NCBI RefSeq assembly: GCF_024704385.1
Contig: NZ_JAJDFX010000002.1
Span: forward strand, 3,286,001-3,350,000
Source of the DNA: Cellulomonas sp. P24
GTDB taxonomy: Bacteria; Actinomycetota; Actinomycetes; Actinomycetales; Cellulomonadaceae
Direction: 5' to 3'
DNA length: 64,000 nt
Part shown: positions 52,531 to 61,434 of the stretch, one piece after another
How positions within the stretch are numbered: the first letter of the stretch is position 1
How the letters are laid out: the number at the start of each line of letters is the position of its first letter
Program-made: the position numbers and the translations under genes
Notes under the pieces: model-generated
Told to the model about the DNA's origin: nothing
The model's input: the letters and a program-made list of their open reading frames with translations, nothing else
The model's database searches: none

Positions 52531-54363
52531 CTAGATCCCGAGCAGCGCCGCCAGCTCCGCCTTGAGGTCGTCCAGTCGACGGCGGGCCGCACCGCGGGCC
52601 ACGCCGACCGCCTCGTCCGACGCGTCGCGGGCGAGCGGCTCGATCACCTCGAGGTAGCACTTCACCTTCGGTTCGGTGCCGCTCGGCCGGATCACGACGC
52701 GGGTGTCGTCCGCCATCACGAAGCGCAGCCCCTCGGTGGGCGGGAGCCCGTCGGCACCGGTCGACAGGTCGACGAGAGTCGTCACCGGTGATCCTCCGAG
52801 CGTCGCCGGTGGCGACTGACGGATCCGATCGACGGTCGCGGGGATCTGGTCGAGGTCGGCGAACCGGGCGGAGAGCTGGTCGGTAAGGTGGAGGTCGTGC
52901 CGACGGGCCAGGTCGTCGAGCACGTCGAGGAGCGTGCGGCCGTCGGCCTTGAGGCGTGCGGCCAGCTGGGCGATCAGCAGGGCGGCGCTGATCCCGTCCT
53001 TGTCTCGAACGAGTGCCGGTGCGACGCAGTAGCCGAGCGCCTCCTCGTAGCCGAAGGCCATGCCCTCGACCCGGGAGATCCACTTGAAGCCGGTCAACGT
53101 CGCGGCGTGCCGGAGACCGTGATCCGCAGCGATCCGGGCCAGCAGACGGGAGGACACGATCGAGCTCGCGAGGAACGGCCGTGACGTCGCGTCGGACCCG
53201 GCGTCCGGGACCGTGGAGGAGAGCTGCGCGCCGACCAGCTCGCCCAGCAGCGCACCGACCTCGTCGCCGTGCAGCATGCGCCACCCCTCGGCACGCGCGC
53301 CGTCCGAGCCGTGGTACGAGCGCGCGCGGGGGTCGCGGACGGCGACGGCGCACCGGTCGGCATCAGGGTCGCTGGCGAGCACGAGGTCGGCGTTGGTCGC
53401 GTACGCGAGCGCCGTCGCGAGGTCGATCGCCCCGGGCTCCTCGGGGTTCGGGAACTGCACCGTGGGGAAGTCCGGGTCCGGGTCGGCCTGCTCGGGCACG
53501 AGCATGACGTCGGTGAACCCGGCACGTCGCAGCACCGTGGAGGCCACCCGCCCGCCGACGCCGTGCAGCGGGGTCAGGATGATCCGGAGGTTCCGCGGGC
53601 CGTCGTCCGCGAGTGCGACCACGGCCGCGACGTACTGCTCGACGAGGTCGTTGCCGAGCACGGTCCAGCCCGCGGTCGCGCGCGGGACCGCGGCGACCGA
53701 CGGCACGCGGGCGATCTGGGCGGCGATCTCGGCGTCGTACGGCGGGACGATCTGTGCCCCCTGGCCGGCGTCGGTGACGACGCGGCCACCCAGGTAGACC
53801 TTGTAGCCGTTGTCCCGGGCCGGGTTGTGGCTCGCGGTGACCATCACGCCGGCATCGGCGTCGAGGTGCCGGACCGCGTAGGCGAGGACGGGTGTCGGCA
53901 GCGGTGACGGGAGCAGGAGTGCCTCGATGCCGACGGCCACCATGACCGCGGCGGTGTCCTCGGCGAAGCGCGCCGAGTGGTGGCGCGCGTCGTAGCCGAT
54001 GACGATGCGGGGCCGGCGATCGGCCTGGGCGAGCGCGGTGTTCAGGTACGCGGCGAGGCCTGCGGCAGCGCGGATCACCACGGCACGGTTCATCCGGTGG
54101 GGGCCGCCGCCCATGATCCCGCGCAGGCCGGCGGTGCCGAACTCCAGGAGACCGCTGAACCGGTCGGCGAGCTCGGCGCGGGCCTCGGCGATCCGCGCGC
54201 GCTGCTCGGCCGCACCGGTGGATTCGCCGGTCGGGAAGTCCTGCACGGCGACGTCGAGGAGCGCAGCGAGCTCGTCGGCGGTCGACGGGTCGGGGTCGTC
54301 GACGACCCACGCACGCACGGCGTCGGCCAGCTCCGGCCAGGAGGTCGTGGCGGTGGCGGTCAT
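52531..54363 (-). CDS. pmmB: Phospho-sugar mutase (phosphomannomutase/phosphoglucomutase, PmmB-like)
   Basis: This 610-residue alpha-D-phosphohexomutase has the active-site serine loop VMVTASHNPARDNGYKVY (about residue 165), the metal loop LVLASDPDADRCAV (about 330), the sugar-binding GYEEALGY (about 435) and the phosphate-binding VIRPSGTEPKVKCYLE near the C-terminus. The long N-terminal extension (about 70 residues before LLEFGTAGLRGIMG) matches the PGM2/PmmB class, which often interconverts pentose or hexose 1- and 5/6-phosphates. Beside purine nucleoside phosphorylase it could act as a phosphopentomutase, as Rv3308-deoD pairing suggests. Start ATG 54363 follows the PNP stop by 2 nt. Confidence 0.92.
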   Translation of the reverse strand: MTATATTSWPELADAVRAWVVDDPDPSTADELAALLDVAVQDFPTGESTGAAEQRARIAEARAELADRFSGLLEFGTAGLRGIMGGGPHRMNRAVVIRAAAGLAAYLNTALAQADRRPRIVIGYDARHHSARFAEDTAAVMVAVGIEALLLPSPLPTPVLAYAVRHLDADAGVMVTASHNPARDNGYKVYLGGRVVTDAGQGAQIVPPYDAEIAAQIARVPSVAAVPRATAGWTVLGNDLVEQYVAAVVALADDGPRNLRIILTPLHGVGGRVASTVLRRAGFTDVMLVPEQADPDPDFPTVQFPNPEEPGAIDLATALAYATNADLVLASDPDADRCAVAVRDPRARSYHGSDGARAEGWRMLHGDEVGALLGELVGAQLSSTVPDAGSDATSRPFLASSIVSSRLLARIAADHGLRHAATLTGFKWISRVEGMAFGYEEALGYCVAPALVRDKDGISAALLIAQLAARLKADGRTLLDVLDDLARRHDLHLTDQLSARFADLDQIPATVDRIRQSPPATLGGSPVTTLVDLSTGADGLPPTEGLRFVMADDTRVVIRPSGTEPKVKCYLEVIEPLARDASDEAVGVARGAARRRLDDLKAELAALLGI

Positions 54364-54365
54364 GG

Positions 54366-55211
54366 TCAGATCCTCCGGACGATGTCGGCGAGAAGCGCGC
54401 TGATGCGGGGACCGGCGGCGGCGCCGGCCTCGATGACCTCGGCGTGCGACAGCGGTGTCGCGCTGATGCCGGCGGCCAGGTTCGTCACGAGCGAGATCCC
54501 GAGCACCTCGAGACCTGCGTGCCGGGCGGCGATCGCCTCGAGGGTGGTCGACATGCCCACGAGGTCGCCGCCGAGGACCCCGGCCATGCGGACCTCGGCG
54601 GGCGTCTCGTAGTGCGGGCCCCTGAACTGGACGTACACGCCCTCGGCGAGCCCCGGGTCGACCTCGCGGGCGATCGCACGCAGCCGCGTCGCGTACAGGT
54701 CGGTGAGGTCCACGAACGTCGCGCCCTCGAGGGGTGAGGTCGCCGTGAGGTTGAGGTGGTCGCTGATGAGGACGGGCGTCCCCGGACCCCACGCCGGGTT
54801 CAGACCGCCGCAGCCGTTCGTGAGGACGACGGCGCGTGCGCCGGCGGCTGCGGCGGTCCGCACGCCGTGGACGACGCGCCGGACGCCCTTGCCCTCGTAC
54901 AGGTGGGTGCGGGAGCCGAGCACGAGCGCGTGCGTCACCTCACCGGAGCGGTGGTCCTCGATGCGGATCGACCGGATCGTGCCGACGTGCCCCTCGACGG
55001 CCGGCGCGGCGAACCCGGGCACGTCGGAGCTGACGACCTCCGCGACGGTCTCGCCGAGCAGGTCGGCCGCGCCGCCCCAGCCGGAGCCGAGCACGAGGGC
55101 GATGTCGTGCCGCGGGACGCCTGTGGCGTCCGCGAGATACGCCGCGGCCTCGCGTGCCACGTCGAACGGGTCGGTCGACGCGAGGTCGAGGTCGGGGGAG
55201 GTCATGTCCAT
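54366..55211 (-). CDS. punA: Purine nucleoside phosphorylase (trimeric type)
   Basis: This 281-residue trimeric PNP has the phosphate-site start IALVLGSGWGGAADLLG near residue 38, LGSRTHLYEGKGVRRVVHGVR near 95, the purine-site LTNGCGGLNPAWGPGTPVLISDHLNLT near 125, YVQFRGPHYETPAEVRM near 200, and VGMSTTLEAIAARHAG near 222 with LVTNLAAGIS after it. It phosphorolyses (deoxy)inosine and guanosine to base plus pentose-1-phosphate. The ATG at 55211 is selected because TAGCCT lies 7 nt upstream on the minus strand; ATG 55205 is the alternative. Confidence 0.95.
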   Translation of the reverse strand: MDMTSPDLDLASTDPFDVAREAAAYLADATGVPRHDIALVLGSGWGGAADLLGETVAEVVSSDVPGFAAPAVEGHVGTIRSIRIEDHRSGEVTHALVLGSRTHLYEGKGVRRVVHGVRTAAAAGARAVVLTNGCGGLNPAWGPGTPVLISDHLNLTATSPLEGATFVDLTDLYATRLRAIAREVDPGLAEGVYVQFRGPHYETPAEVRMAGVLGGDLVGMSTTLEAIAARHAGLEVLGISLVTNLAAGISATPLSHAEVIEAGAAAGPRISALLADIVRRI

Positions 55212-55218
55212 GTGCCCG

Positions 55219-55224
55219 AGGCTA
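55219..55224 (-). promoter_or_regulatory. -10 box TAGCCT of leaderless punA
   Basis: On the minus strand TAGCCT lies 7 nt before the ATG at 55211. Confidence 0.5.
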
Positions 55225-55299
55225 GCCCGCGCGCGGCGCGTACACCTGCGCAGACGCGGCAGGCGTCCAGGCATTCACCCGACCCGGCGGGGCGACAGG

Positions 55300-55305
55300 C
55301 AGAAT
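55300..55305 (+). promoter_or_regulatory. -10 box CAGAAT of leaderless lpdA
   Basis: CAGAAT lies 7 nt before GTG 55313 and includes the bases of an upstream in-frame ATG (55304), which is therefore unlikely to be the start. Confidence 0.45.
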
Positions 55306-55312
55306 GGGGCCC

Positions 55313-56773
55313 GTGACCACTCCTTCTCCCGTCCCGGCGCCCGCCGCCCCGGTGTCGGGCTCGCAGCCTGCGCACGTCGTCATCGTCGGGGGAGGACCTG
55401 GAGGGTACGAGGCCGCGCTGGTGGCGCGCCGGCTCGGCGCCGACGTGACGATCGTCGAGCAGGCCGGCTGGGGCGGTGCCGCGGTCCTCACCGACGTGGT
55501 GCCGTCGAAGACCCTGATCGCGACCGCCGAGTGGATGACGCTCGCGGAACGTGCCGGCGACCTGGGCATCGACGTGGCTGCCGACGTGACCGCGGGCACC
55601 TCGCCCCAGGTCGACCTCGCGGCGGTGAACGAGCGGGTGCTGGCGCTCGCGGCCGCGCAGTCCGCGGACATCCGCGGGCGGCTCGAGCGTGAGGGCGTGC
55701 GGGCGGTCGCGGGAGCGGCGCGTCTCGACGGACCCCACACGGTCGTCGTCCAGGAGCGCGGGTCCGTGACGGGGGCCGAGGAGATCCTCCCGGCCGACGT
55801 CGTGCTGATCGCCACGGGAGCGACGCCCCGCGTGCTGCCGACCGCCGTCCCGGACGGGGAGCGGATCCTGACCTGGACCCAGGTCTACAACCTGCGGTCG
55901 ATGCCGGAGCGGCTGATCGTGGTGGGCTCGGGCGTCACAGGAGCCGAGTTCGCCGGCGCCTACCGGGCGCTCGGCTCCGAGGTCGTGCTGGTGTCGAGCC
56001 GCGACCACGTGCTCCCCGGGGAGGACGCCGACGCGGCCGCGCTGCTCGAGGAGGTCTTCACCGCGCGGGGGATGGAGGTCATGGCGCGCTCGCGGGCGGA
56101 GTCGGCGGTGCGGACCGCCGACGGTGTCGAGGTGACGCTCGCCGACGGGCGGGTGGTGCGAGGCTCCCACGTCCTCATGGCGGTCGGCTCGGTGCCGAGC
56201 ACGCGGGGGATCGGTCTCGAGGAGGCCGGCGTGCGGTTGCGGCCGTCCGGTCACATCGAGGTCGACCGGGTGTCGCGCACGAGCGTTCGGGGGATCTACG
56301 CGGCCGGGGACTGCACCGGCGTGCTCCCGCTCGCCTCGGTCGCCGCGATGCAGGGGCGCACGGCGATGTCGCATGCGCTGGGTGACGCGGTGGCGCCGAT
56401 GGTGCTGCGTGACGTCGCCGCGAACATCTTCACGGCCCCGGAGATCGCGACGGTGGGCTACAGCGAGGTCGAGCTGATCGACCAGGGCGTCCCGTACGTG
56501 ACGACGAAGCTGCCGCTGGCCCGCAACCCGCGCGCGAAGATGCTCGGCCTGCGGGACGGCTTCGTCAAGCTGTTCGCCCACCCGCTCTCAGGGGTGGTGC
56601 TGGGTGGCGTTGTTGTCGCACCGCAGGCGAGCGAGCTCGTCTTCCCGATCACGCTCGCGGTGTCGCACCGGATGACGGTCGACGACATCGCGGCCGCGTT
56701 CACGGTGTACCCGTCGCTCTCGGGGTCGATCGCCGAGGTCGCCCGGATGCTGCACCGCGTCGACGAGGCCTGA
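55313..56773 (+). CDS. lpdA: NAD(P)H-quinone dehydrogenase LpdA-like flavoprotein
   Basis: This flavoprotein of about 486 residues has the lipoamide-dehydrogenase fold: FAD motif VVIVGGGPGGYEAAL near residue 22, NAD motif LIVVGSGVTGAEFAGAY near 200, the second FAD motif IYAAGDCTGVLPLASVA near 325 and a C-terminal dimerisation domain. The redox-active C-x4-C disulfide of true dihydrolipoamide dehydrogenases is absent: the segment reads GGAAVLTDVVPSKTL, with no cysteine. That is the hallmark of the Rv3303c class, which reduces quinones. Start GTG 55313 follows from the -10 box position. Confidence 0.9.
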   Translation: MTTPSPVPAPAAPVSGSQPAHVVIVGGGPGGYEAALVARRLGADVTIVEQAGWGGAAVLTDVVPSKTLIATAEWMTLAERAGDLGIDVAADVTAGTSPQVDLAAVNERVLALAAAQSADIRGRLEREGVRAVAGAARLDGPHTVVVQERGSVTGAEEILPADVVLIATGATPRVLPTAVPDGERILTWTQVYNLRSMPERLIVVGSGVTGAEFAGAYRALGSEVVLVSSRDHVLPGEDADAAALLEEVFTARGMEVMARSRAESAVRTADGVEVTLADGRVVRGSHVLMAVGSVPSTRGIGLEEAGVRLRPSGHIEVDRVSRTSVRGIYAAGDCTGVLPLASVAAMQGRTAMSHALGDAVAPMVLRDVAANIFTAPEIATVGYSEVELIDQGVPYVTTKLPLARNPRAKMLGLRDGFVKLFAHPLSGVVLGGVVVAPQASELVFPITLAVSHRMTVDDIAAAFTVYPSLSGSIAEVARMLHRVDEA

Positions 56774-56794
56774 CCTCCGCGACCTGGCAGGTCC

Positions 56795-56816
56795 GGCCCG
56801 ACCGACCGACCGGGCC
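56795..56816. terminator. Short dyad between convergent lpdA and the membrane nuclease-fold gene
   Basis: GGCCCG (56795-56800) and CGGGCC (56811-56816) flank three copies of GACC. A weak bidirectional terminator is possible. Confidence 0.35.
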
Positions 56817-56900
56817 AGCTGACCCGACTACGCTGACCACCCTGACCGCACGCGTGCTCCGCCGCGCGCTCGTCGATCGACCGGGACCGCCGGCGTCGGC

Positions 56901-58907
56901 TCAGGGGGCGACGGCGACCGTCGTGACGACCGGGAGGTGGTCGGAGGAGCGCGGGGCAGTGAGGACCTGCGCATCGGTGAACGTCACCTGCTGCCCGAGC
57001 ACCCAGTCGATCCGCGCCACGGGCACGTCGCTCGGTGAGGTCAGCGCACGGGCACCGGCGGCGCCTCCGGCGACGTCGAGCGCGCTCAACCACCCGGCTC
57101 CGGTGAGGGTCTGGATCTCGACCGATCCCGGCTCGGCGTTGAGGTCGCCGCCGATCACGCGTGGCGTGGCGGTGGGCTGGGCGGCGAGCAGCGCGGCGAT
57201 CTCCGACAACCGGGTCGCGGTGTTCTCCGAACGGTGCTGCAGGTGCACCGACGTGACCCGCAGCGGGGTGTCGCCGGCGAGCGTCACGGTCGCCGAGATC
57301 GCCGATCGCTGCTGCGGGCCCTCGCCGTACGGCAGGGCCGTGGTCAGGACCTCGGAGAGCCTCGACCGGGAGAGGATGACGTTCCCGAACTGCCGGTCGG
57401 CTGCCGGGACGAAGACCATCTGCATGCCGAGCCGGTGGGACAGCCAGGTGCCGACGTCCGCGCCGCCGCCCATGACCCACCCGCGGGAGACCTCCTGCAG
57501 GGTGACGACGTCCGGGTGCTGCGCCTCGATCGTGCGGGCGATCTGCTCGAGGTCGACCGATGTCGCGGGGGAGACCCCGTAGTGCAGGTTCCAGTCGAGG
57601 AGTCGCAGCGAGGCGTTCGTGCTCGTGGCCGGTACGGCGTCCGTCGGCGCGCAGGCCCACAGCCCCACCACGGCGAGCGCGACCGACGGGAGGACGAGCA
57701 GGCGGAGCGGGTTGATCGTGACCGGGACCCGCTCGGGCCGGATCGTGCCGGAGCCGGACGGTGCCCCCGCGGGACCGGTCGCCAGGCCGCCGGGCGGTGC
57801 CGGCGTGCGGAGCCGTAGCCCCGCACCGGCGACCGTGACCGCAGCAGCCACGACGACCCAGGTGTTCGGGAAGCCGAGCGGGACGTCGTAGTCGAGCTGG
57901 TAGCCGAGCAGCGGGAGGATCGTCCCGAGGCCGATCACGCCGCTGACCACGCCGGTCCGCGAGAGCGTCGGCGGAGCCGAGCGTCGACTCCCCAGCGCTG
58001 TCGCGAGGGCGACGGCCGCGGTCGCCTGGGCGACGACCAGGCAGACGAGCACCCAGGGCCCGTGCCACCAGAACGCACCGACGATCGCGAGCGGCAGCAG
58101 GACCGCGCTCGCGATGCGGAAACCGGACGTGAGCCGCGTCGGCGAGAGCAGCAGCAGGAAGCCGACGGCGGCGGCAATGACGAGGACCCCGCCTGCCCAC
58201 GCGAGCCGGGCGCCGTCCTGGGAGGCGGCGAAGGCCGGGTTGGCCAGGATCATCGCCGCAAGCGCGAGATACGGACCGAGCACCCACAGGCGACGCGGGC
58301 GTCCGCCCACGACCTCCGTGCGGATCAGCCGTGCGAGCAGCACCGCCCCGACCACGAGCACGACCGTGACGGCCCAGCCGAGCACGCTGTGGCGCCAGTA
58401 CGCGTCCCAGGTCCCGAGGGCGAGCTGCAGGCCGGTGCTCGTCCCGAGGCCGAGTGTCAGCCCGAGCGCCGCCTGGTGCCCGCCGTTCGGGCGGGCGGCG
58501 ACGAAGGCCACCGTGAGCGTCAGGACGGTGACGCCGAGGGCGACGGTCGCGAGCCCGAGCCCGAAGCGGAGTCCGCCGTCGAGGGCCTGGACCATGAGCC
58601 GGAGCGCGCCGAGGGCGACGGTCCCGATCAGCACCGCACGTCCCGACGGGAATCCGGACACCCGTCCGGCGGCGGTGCGCGTCCCGGCGATGACCAGGAC
58701 CACGACCGCGAGCAGGGCCGGTGCCGCGTAGGTCAGGACGGCTGCGGACGCTGCGGCGAGCGCTCCGGAGGCGAACGCCCGGTCGAGCAGCGCGCCGCTG
58801 GACCGGATGAGCTCGAGGACCAGGGTGGTCACGACGGCCAGCAGCGCGAGACGCGTCGCGACGCCGCGGTCCGGTGGGCTCGTCAGGTCGACCGTGTCAG
58901 TGCTCAC
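56901..58907 (-). CDS. Membrane-anchored endonuclease/exonuclease/phosphatase family protein
   Basis: This 668-residue two-part protein has about 10-12 hydrophobic helices in residues 15-410 (for example LLAVVTTLVLELI, VLTYAAPALLAVVVLVIAG, VLPSVALAVVGLWAC). The C-terminal 240 residues form an EEP domain with the catalytic pattern LRLLDWNLHYG (Asn), VVTLQEV (Glu), VTSVHLQHRS, VIGGDLNAEPGS (Asp-x-Asn), IDWVLG and SSDHLPVVTTV (Asp-His). EEP enzymes cleave phosphodiesters, including nucleic acids and sphingomyelin or inositol lipids; here the active site should face outside the membrane. The GTG start at 58907 is supported by TAGCGT 7 nt upstream. Confidence 0.85.
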   Translation of the reverse strand: MSTDTVDLTSPPDRGVATRLALLAVVTTLVLELIRSSGALLDRAFASGALAAASAAVLTYAAPALLAVVVLVIAGTRTAAGRVSGFPSGRAVLIGTVALGALRLMVQALDGGLRFGLGLATVALGVTVLTLTVAFVAARPNGGHQAALGLTLGLGTSTGLQLALGTWDAYWRHSVLGWAVTVVLVVGAVLLARLIRTEVVGGRPRRLWVLGPYLALAAMILANPAFAASQDGARLAWAGGVLVIAAAVGFLLLLSPTRLTSGFRIASAVLLPLAIVGAFWWHGPWVLVCLVVAQATAAVALATALGSRRSAPPTLSRTGVVSGVIGLGTILPLLGYQLDYDVPLGFPNTWVVVAAAVTVAGAGLRLRTPAPPGGLATGPAGAPSGSGTIRPERVPVTINPLRLLVLPSVALAVVGLWACAPTDAVPATSTNASLRLLDWNLHYGVSPATSVDLEQIARTIEAQHPDVVTLQEVSRGWVMGGGADVGTWLSHRLGMQMVFVPAADRQFGNVILSRSRLSEVLTTALPYGEGPQQRSAISATVTLAGDTPLRVTSVHLQHRSENTATRLSEIAALLAAQPTATPRVIGGDLNAEPGSVEIQTLTGAGWLSALDVAGGAAGARALTSPSDVPVARIDWVLGQQVTFTDAQVLTAPRSSDHLPVVTTVAVAP

Positions 58908-58914
58908 GCCGGTC

Positions 58915-58920
58915 ACGCTA
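58915..58920 (-). promoter_or_regulatory. -10 box TAGCGT of the leaderless membrane EEP gene
   Basis: On the minus strand TAGCGT lies 7 nt upstream of GTG 58907. It sits in the short gap after the efeB stop. Confidence 0.45.
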
Positions 58921-58924
58921 CCGC

Positions 58925-60259
58925 TCAGGCCAGCAGTCCCTCACCGATGAACGCGCCGTTCGGGCCTGCGAGATCGGCGTCCTCGGGTATCCCGCGCGGC
59001 ACGGCCCACAGGCTCGAGCCGGTGTGGCGGAGGTACTCGGACAGTGCGTCGTCGCGGGCGAGCGCGGTCTGCATCGGGATGTAGTGCGTCCGGGGGTCGC
59101 GCACGTAGGCGAGGAAGACGAGCCCGGCGTCGAGGTGGCCGAGGCCGTCGGAGCCGTCGGTGTACGAGTAGCCGCGCCGGAGCATCCGGACCCCGTCGTG
59201 ACGGCTCGGGTGGGCGAGGGCGACGTGCGAGTCGACCGGGACGAGCGGTGTGCCGTCCGGTCCCGTCGCCGCGAGGTCGGGCTCGGTGCGCTCGGTACCG
59301 CCCGAGAGCGGCGCACCTTCCTGCTTCGAGCGTCCGACGGATCTCTCCTGCGTGCGGAGCGACGTGCGGTCCCAGGTCTCGATCTGCATCCGGATGCGTC
59401 GCGCGACGAGGTACGAGCCGTCCGCCATCCAGTCGCCCGCGCCCGCGCCTGTGCCGGTGGTGCCGGTGGTGCCGGTGGCGCCGGGGACCCAGACGTGCGC
59501 AGCGAGCGCGTCGTCCTGCTCCGCCGTGAGGTTCGCGGTGCCGTCCTTGAAGCCGAACAGGTTCCGTGGCGTCGGCTGTGAGGTCGAGGTCGACGACGCG
59601 CGGCCGTAGCCGAGCTGGCTCCACCGGACCGCGGCGGTGCCGAAGGCGATCCGGGCGAGGTTCCGGATCGCGTGGACCGCCACCTGCGGGTCGTCGGCGC
59701 AGGCCTGGACCATGAGGTCACCACCGCACCGGCTCTCCTCGAGGGCGTCGCCCGCGAAGTGCGGGAGGTCCACGAGGGCGGCCGGGCGGCGGCCGGCGAG
59801 CCCGAACCGGTCGCGGCCGTCCGCGGTCTCGAACAACGTCGCGCCGAAGCCGAAGGTGAGGGTCAGGCGTGCAGGTGGGAGGTCGACGGCCTCGCCGGTG
59901 TCCGCCGGCGGCGCGTCGTCGAGGCCCGGTCCGCCGCCGGCCGGGAGCCCGCGCGTCAGGCGGTCCGCCGCGACCGTCCAGGCACGCAGCAGCGCGACGA
60001 GCGCGGTGCGGCTCGACGTCGTGACGTCCCAGCTCGCGAGGTGCAGGTGCTCCTGCGTCGGGGTGACGATGCCGGCCTGGTGACGTCCCCGGAAGGGCAC
60101 GACGTCGCTGCCGGCGGTCGCGGCCGGGGCCGTGCGAGCCGTCGCGAGGCCACCGGCGAAGGCTCCGGAGAGTCCAGCGGCGGCGAGGCCGGCACCGAGC
60201 ACCGTGCGACGGGTGAGACCTCCGCTGCTCCGGTCGGTCGTGGGCCGGTGCGCCGTCAT
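58925..60259 (-). CDS. efeB: Dyp-type heme peroxidase EfeB (Tat substrate)
   Basis: This 444-residue protein has a twin-arginine signal (LTRRTVLGAGLAAAGLSGAF, residues 15-34) that sends it out folded through Tat. The DyP peroxidase motif G-x-x-D-G is in RNLFGFKDGTAN near residue 236, and the proximal heme His is in the segment VALAHPSRHDGVRMLRRGYSY near 350. It is the peroxidase component of the EfeUOB iron transporter. A low-complexity stretch around residue 262-276 is encoded by 9-bp repeats (GTGCCGGTG three times at 59451-59477). It overlaps efeO by 4 nt. Confidence 0.94.
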   Translation of the reverse strand: MTAHRPTTDRSSGGLTRRTVLGAGLAAAGLSGAFAGGLATARTAPAATAGSDVVPFRGRHQAGIVTPTQEHLHLASWDVTTSSRTALVALLRAWTVAADRLTRGLPAGGGPGLDDAPPADTGEAVDLPPARLTLTFGFGATLFETADGRDRFGLAGRRPAALVDLPHFAGDALEESRCGGDLMVQACADDPQVAVHAIRNLARIAFGTAAVRWSQLGYGRASSTSTSQPTPRNLFGFKDGTANLTAEQDDALAAHVWVPGATGTTGTTGTGAGAGDWMADGSYLVARRIRMQIETWDRTSLRTQERSVGRSKQEGAPLSGGTERTEPDLAATGPDGTPLVPVDSHVALAHPSRHDGVRMLRRGYSYTDGSDGLGHLDAGLVFLAYVRDPRTHYIPMQTALARDDALSEYLRHTGSSLWAVPRGIPEDADLAGPNGAFIGEGLLA

Positions 60260-61434
60260 CGTGGTGCGAGGACGGCGGCGGTCAGTCGCGACAGCGGCTC
60301 ACCGAGGGCGTCGACGACGCGCGCGAGCGTCTGGACGTCGCTGCTGCTCAGGTCCGTGTAGGGCACGAAGCCCGTCGCCGTGCGGTGGGCGTCGAGCACG
60401 GCCTGGACGTCGCCGACGCGGCCGTCCACCAGGGTGGCGAGCTCGGGGTCCCGGGCGAGCGTGAGGTCGCGCAGCGCCTCGTAGGCGGCTGTCGCGCCGT
60501 CGAGGTTCGCCTGGACGTCCCACAGGTCGGTGTGGGACCAGGTCTCTTCCTCGCCGGTGACCTTTCCGGTCGCGATCTCCTCGAGCAGCGCGGCCGCGCC
60601 GTTGCCGATCTGGTCGACGCCGACGCTGAAGGTGTCGGCGTGCGTCCGGTCGACGAGGTCCTGGGTGTCGGCGAGCAGGAGGTCGAGATACCGCTCGCGC
60701 TCCTGCGCCGTGAGGGGCGTGTACGTGACTCCGCCGTTCGCCGCAGGGGTCGGCGGCCAGAGGTCCTTCTCGAGCCGGTGCCAGCCGGTCCAGTCGTCGC
60801 CGTCCGTGACGTCGGCCTCGCGCAGGTCCATCCGCGGGTCGAGGTCGCCGAACGCCTCGGCGACGGGTTCGACCCGTTCCCAGGGGGTTCTCGCGGTCGG
60901 GTAGAGGGTCCGCGCGCGCGCCGTGTCCCCCGAGCGGTACGCGTCGGCGAACTCGCGCGTCGCGTCGAGCAGCTGGCTGGTCTGGTCGCGCACGTAGCCG
61001 AGGTACGTGGCCCGTGCCTGGGCGATCGCGGGGTCGACGGTGGCCGGCGTGCTCGCTGCCGTGCCGGCCGTCACGGTGAACGGCGACCGGATGCCGTCGC
61101 CCGACATCCCCGGCACGCACGAGGCGAGGTAGGAGCCGGGCTGCACGTCCACGACGAGCTCGCGGGTGATCCCGGGGCCGATGTTCTCGGCCTCGCCGAG
61201 GACGGTCCGGCCGTCGGTGCCGAGCAGGTAGAACTCGGTCACGTCGCTGCCGTCGTTGGTCACCGCGAAGGTGAGGACGCCGGGGGCGGTGGCAGCGGGT
61301 GAGAGCGCGCAGCCGTCGTCCGTGGCGGTCACGGAGACGGTGCGGTCGTCGGCGGAGAGGGCCGCGGGGGCCGCGGAGCAGCCGCCGAGGACGGCGGTGA
61401 GCGCGGCGCCGACGAGGACCGGCCGCCGCGTCAT
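60256..61434 (-). CDS. efeO: Iron uptake lipoprotein EfeO (cupredoxin plus M75 domains)
   Basis: This 392-residue lipoprotein has a signal peptide with lipobox LGGC near residue 19. A cupredoxin domain covers residues about 28-122, with the metal-site segment SCVPGMSGDG. The M75 domain has the HxxE motif WHRLEKDLWP near 227 and, near the C-terminal end, HTDLWDVQANLDG. EfeO binds periplasmic/extracytoplasmic iron and passes it to EfeU. ATG 61434 overlaps the efeU stop. An upstream extension of the frame is only a shadow of efeU. Confidence 0.95.
   Translation of the reverse strand: MTRRPVLVGAALTAVLGGCSAAPAALSADDRTVSVTATDDGCALSPAATAPGVLTFAVTNDGSDVTEFYLLGTDGRTVLGEAENIGPGITRELVVDVQPGSYLASCVPGMSGDGIRSPFTVTAGTAASTPATVDPAIAQARATYLGYVRDQTSQLLDATREFADAYRSGDTARARTLYPTARTPWERVEPVAEAFGDLDPRMDLREADVTDGDDWTGWHRLEKDLWPPTPAANGGVTYTPLTAQERERYLDLLLADTQDLVDRTHADTFSVGVDQIGNGAAALLEEIATGKVTGEEETWSHTDLWDVQANLDGATAAYEALRDLTLARDPELATLVDGRVGDVQAVLDAHRTATGFVPYTDLSSSDVQTLARVVDALGEPLSRLTAAVLAPR

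Noticed and set aside
55304-55312. ATG 55304 as the lpdA start
   Set aside because: The ATG overlaps the CAGAAT hexamer used as -10 box, and GTG 55313 sits at the standard leaderless distance.
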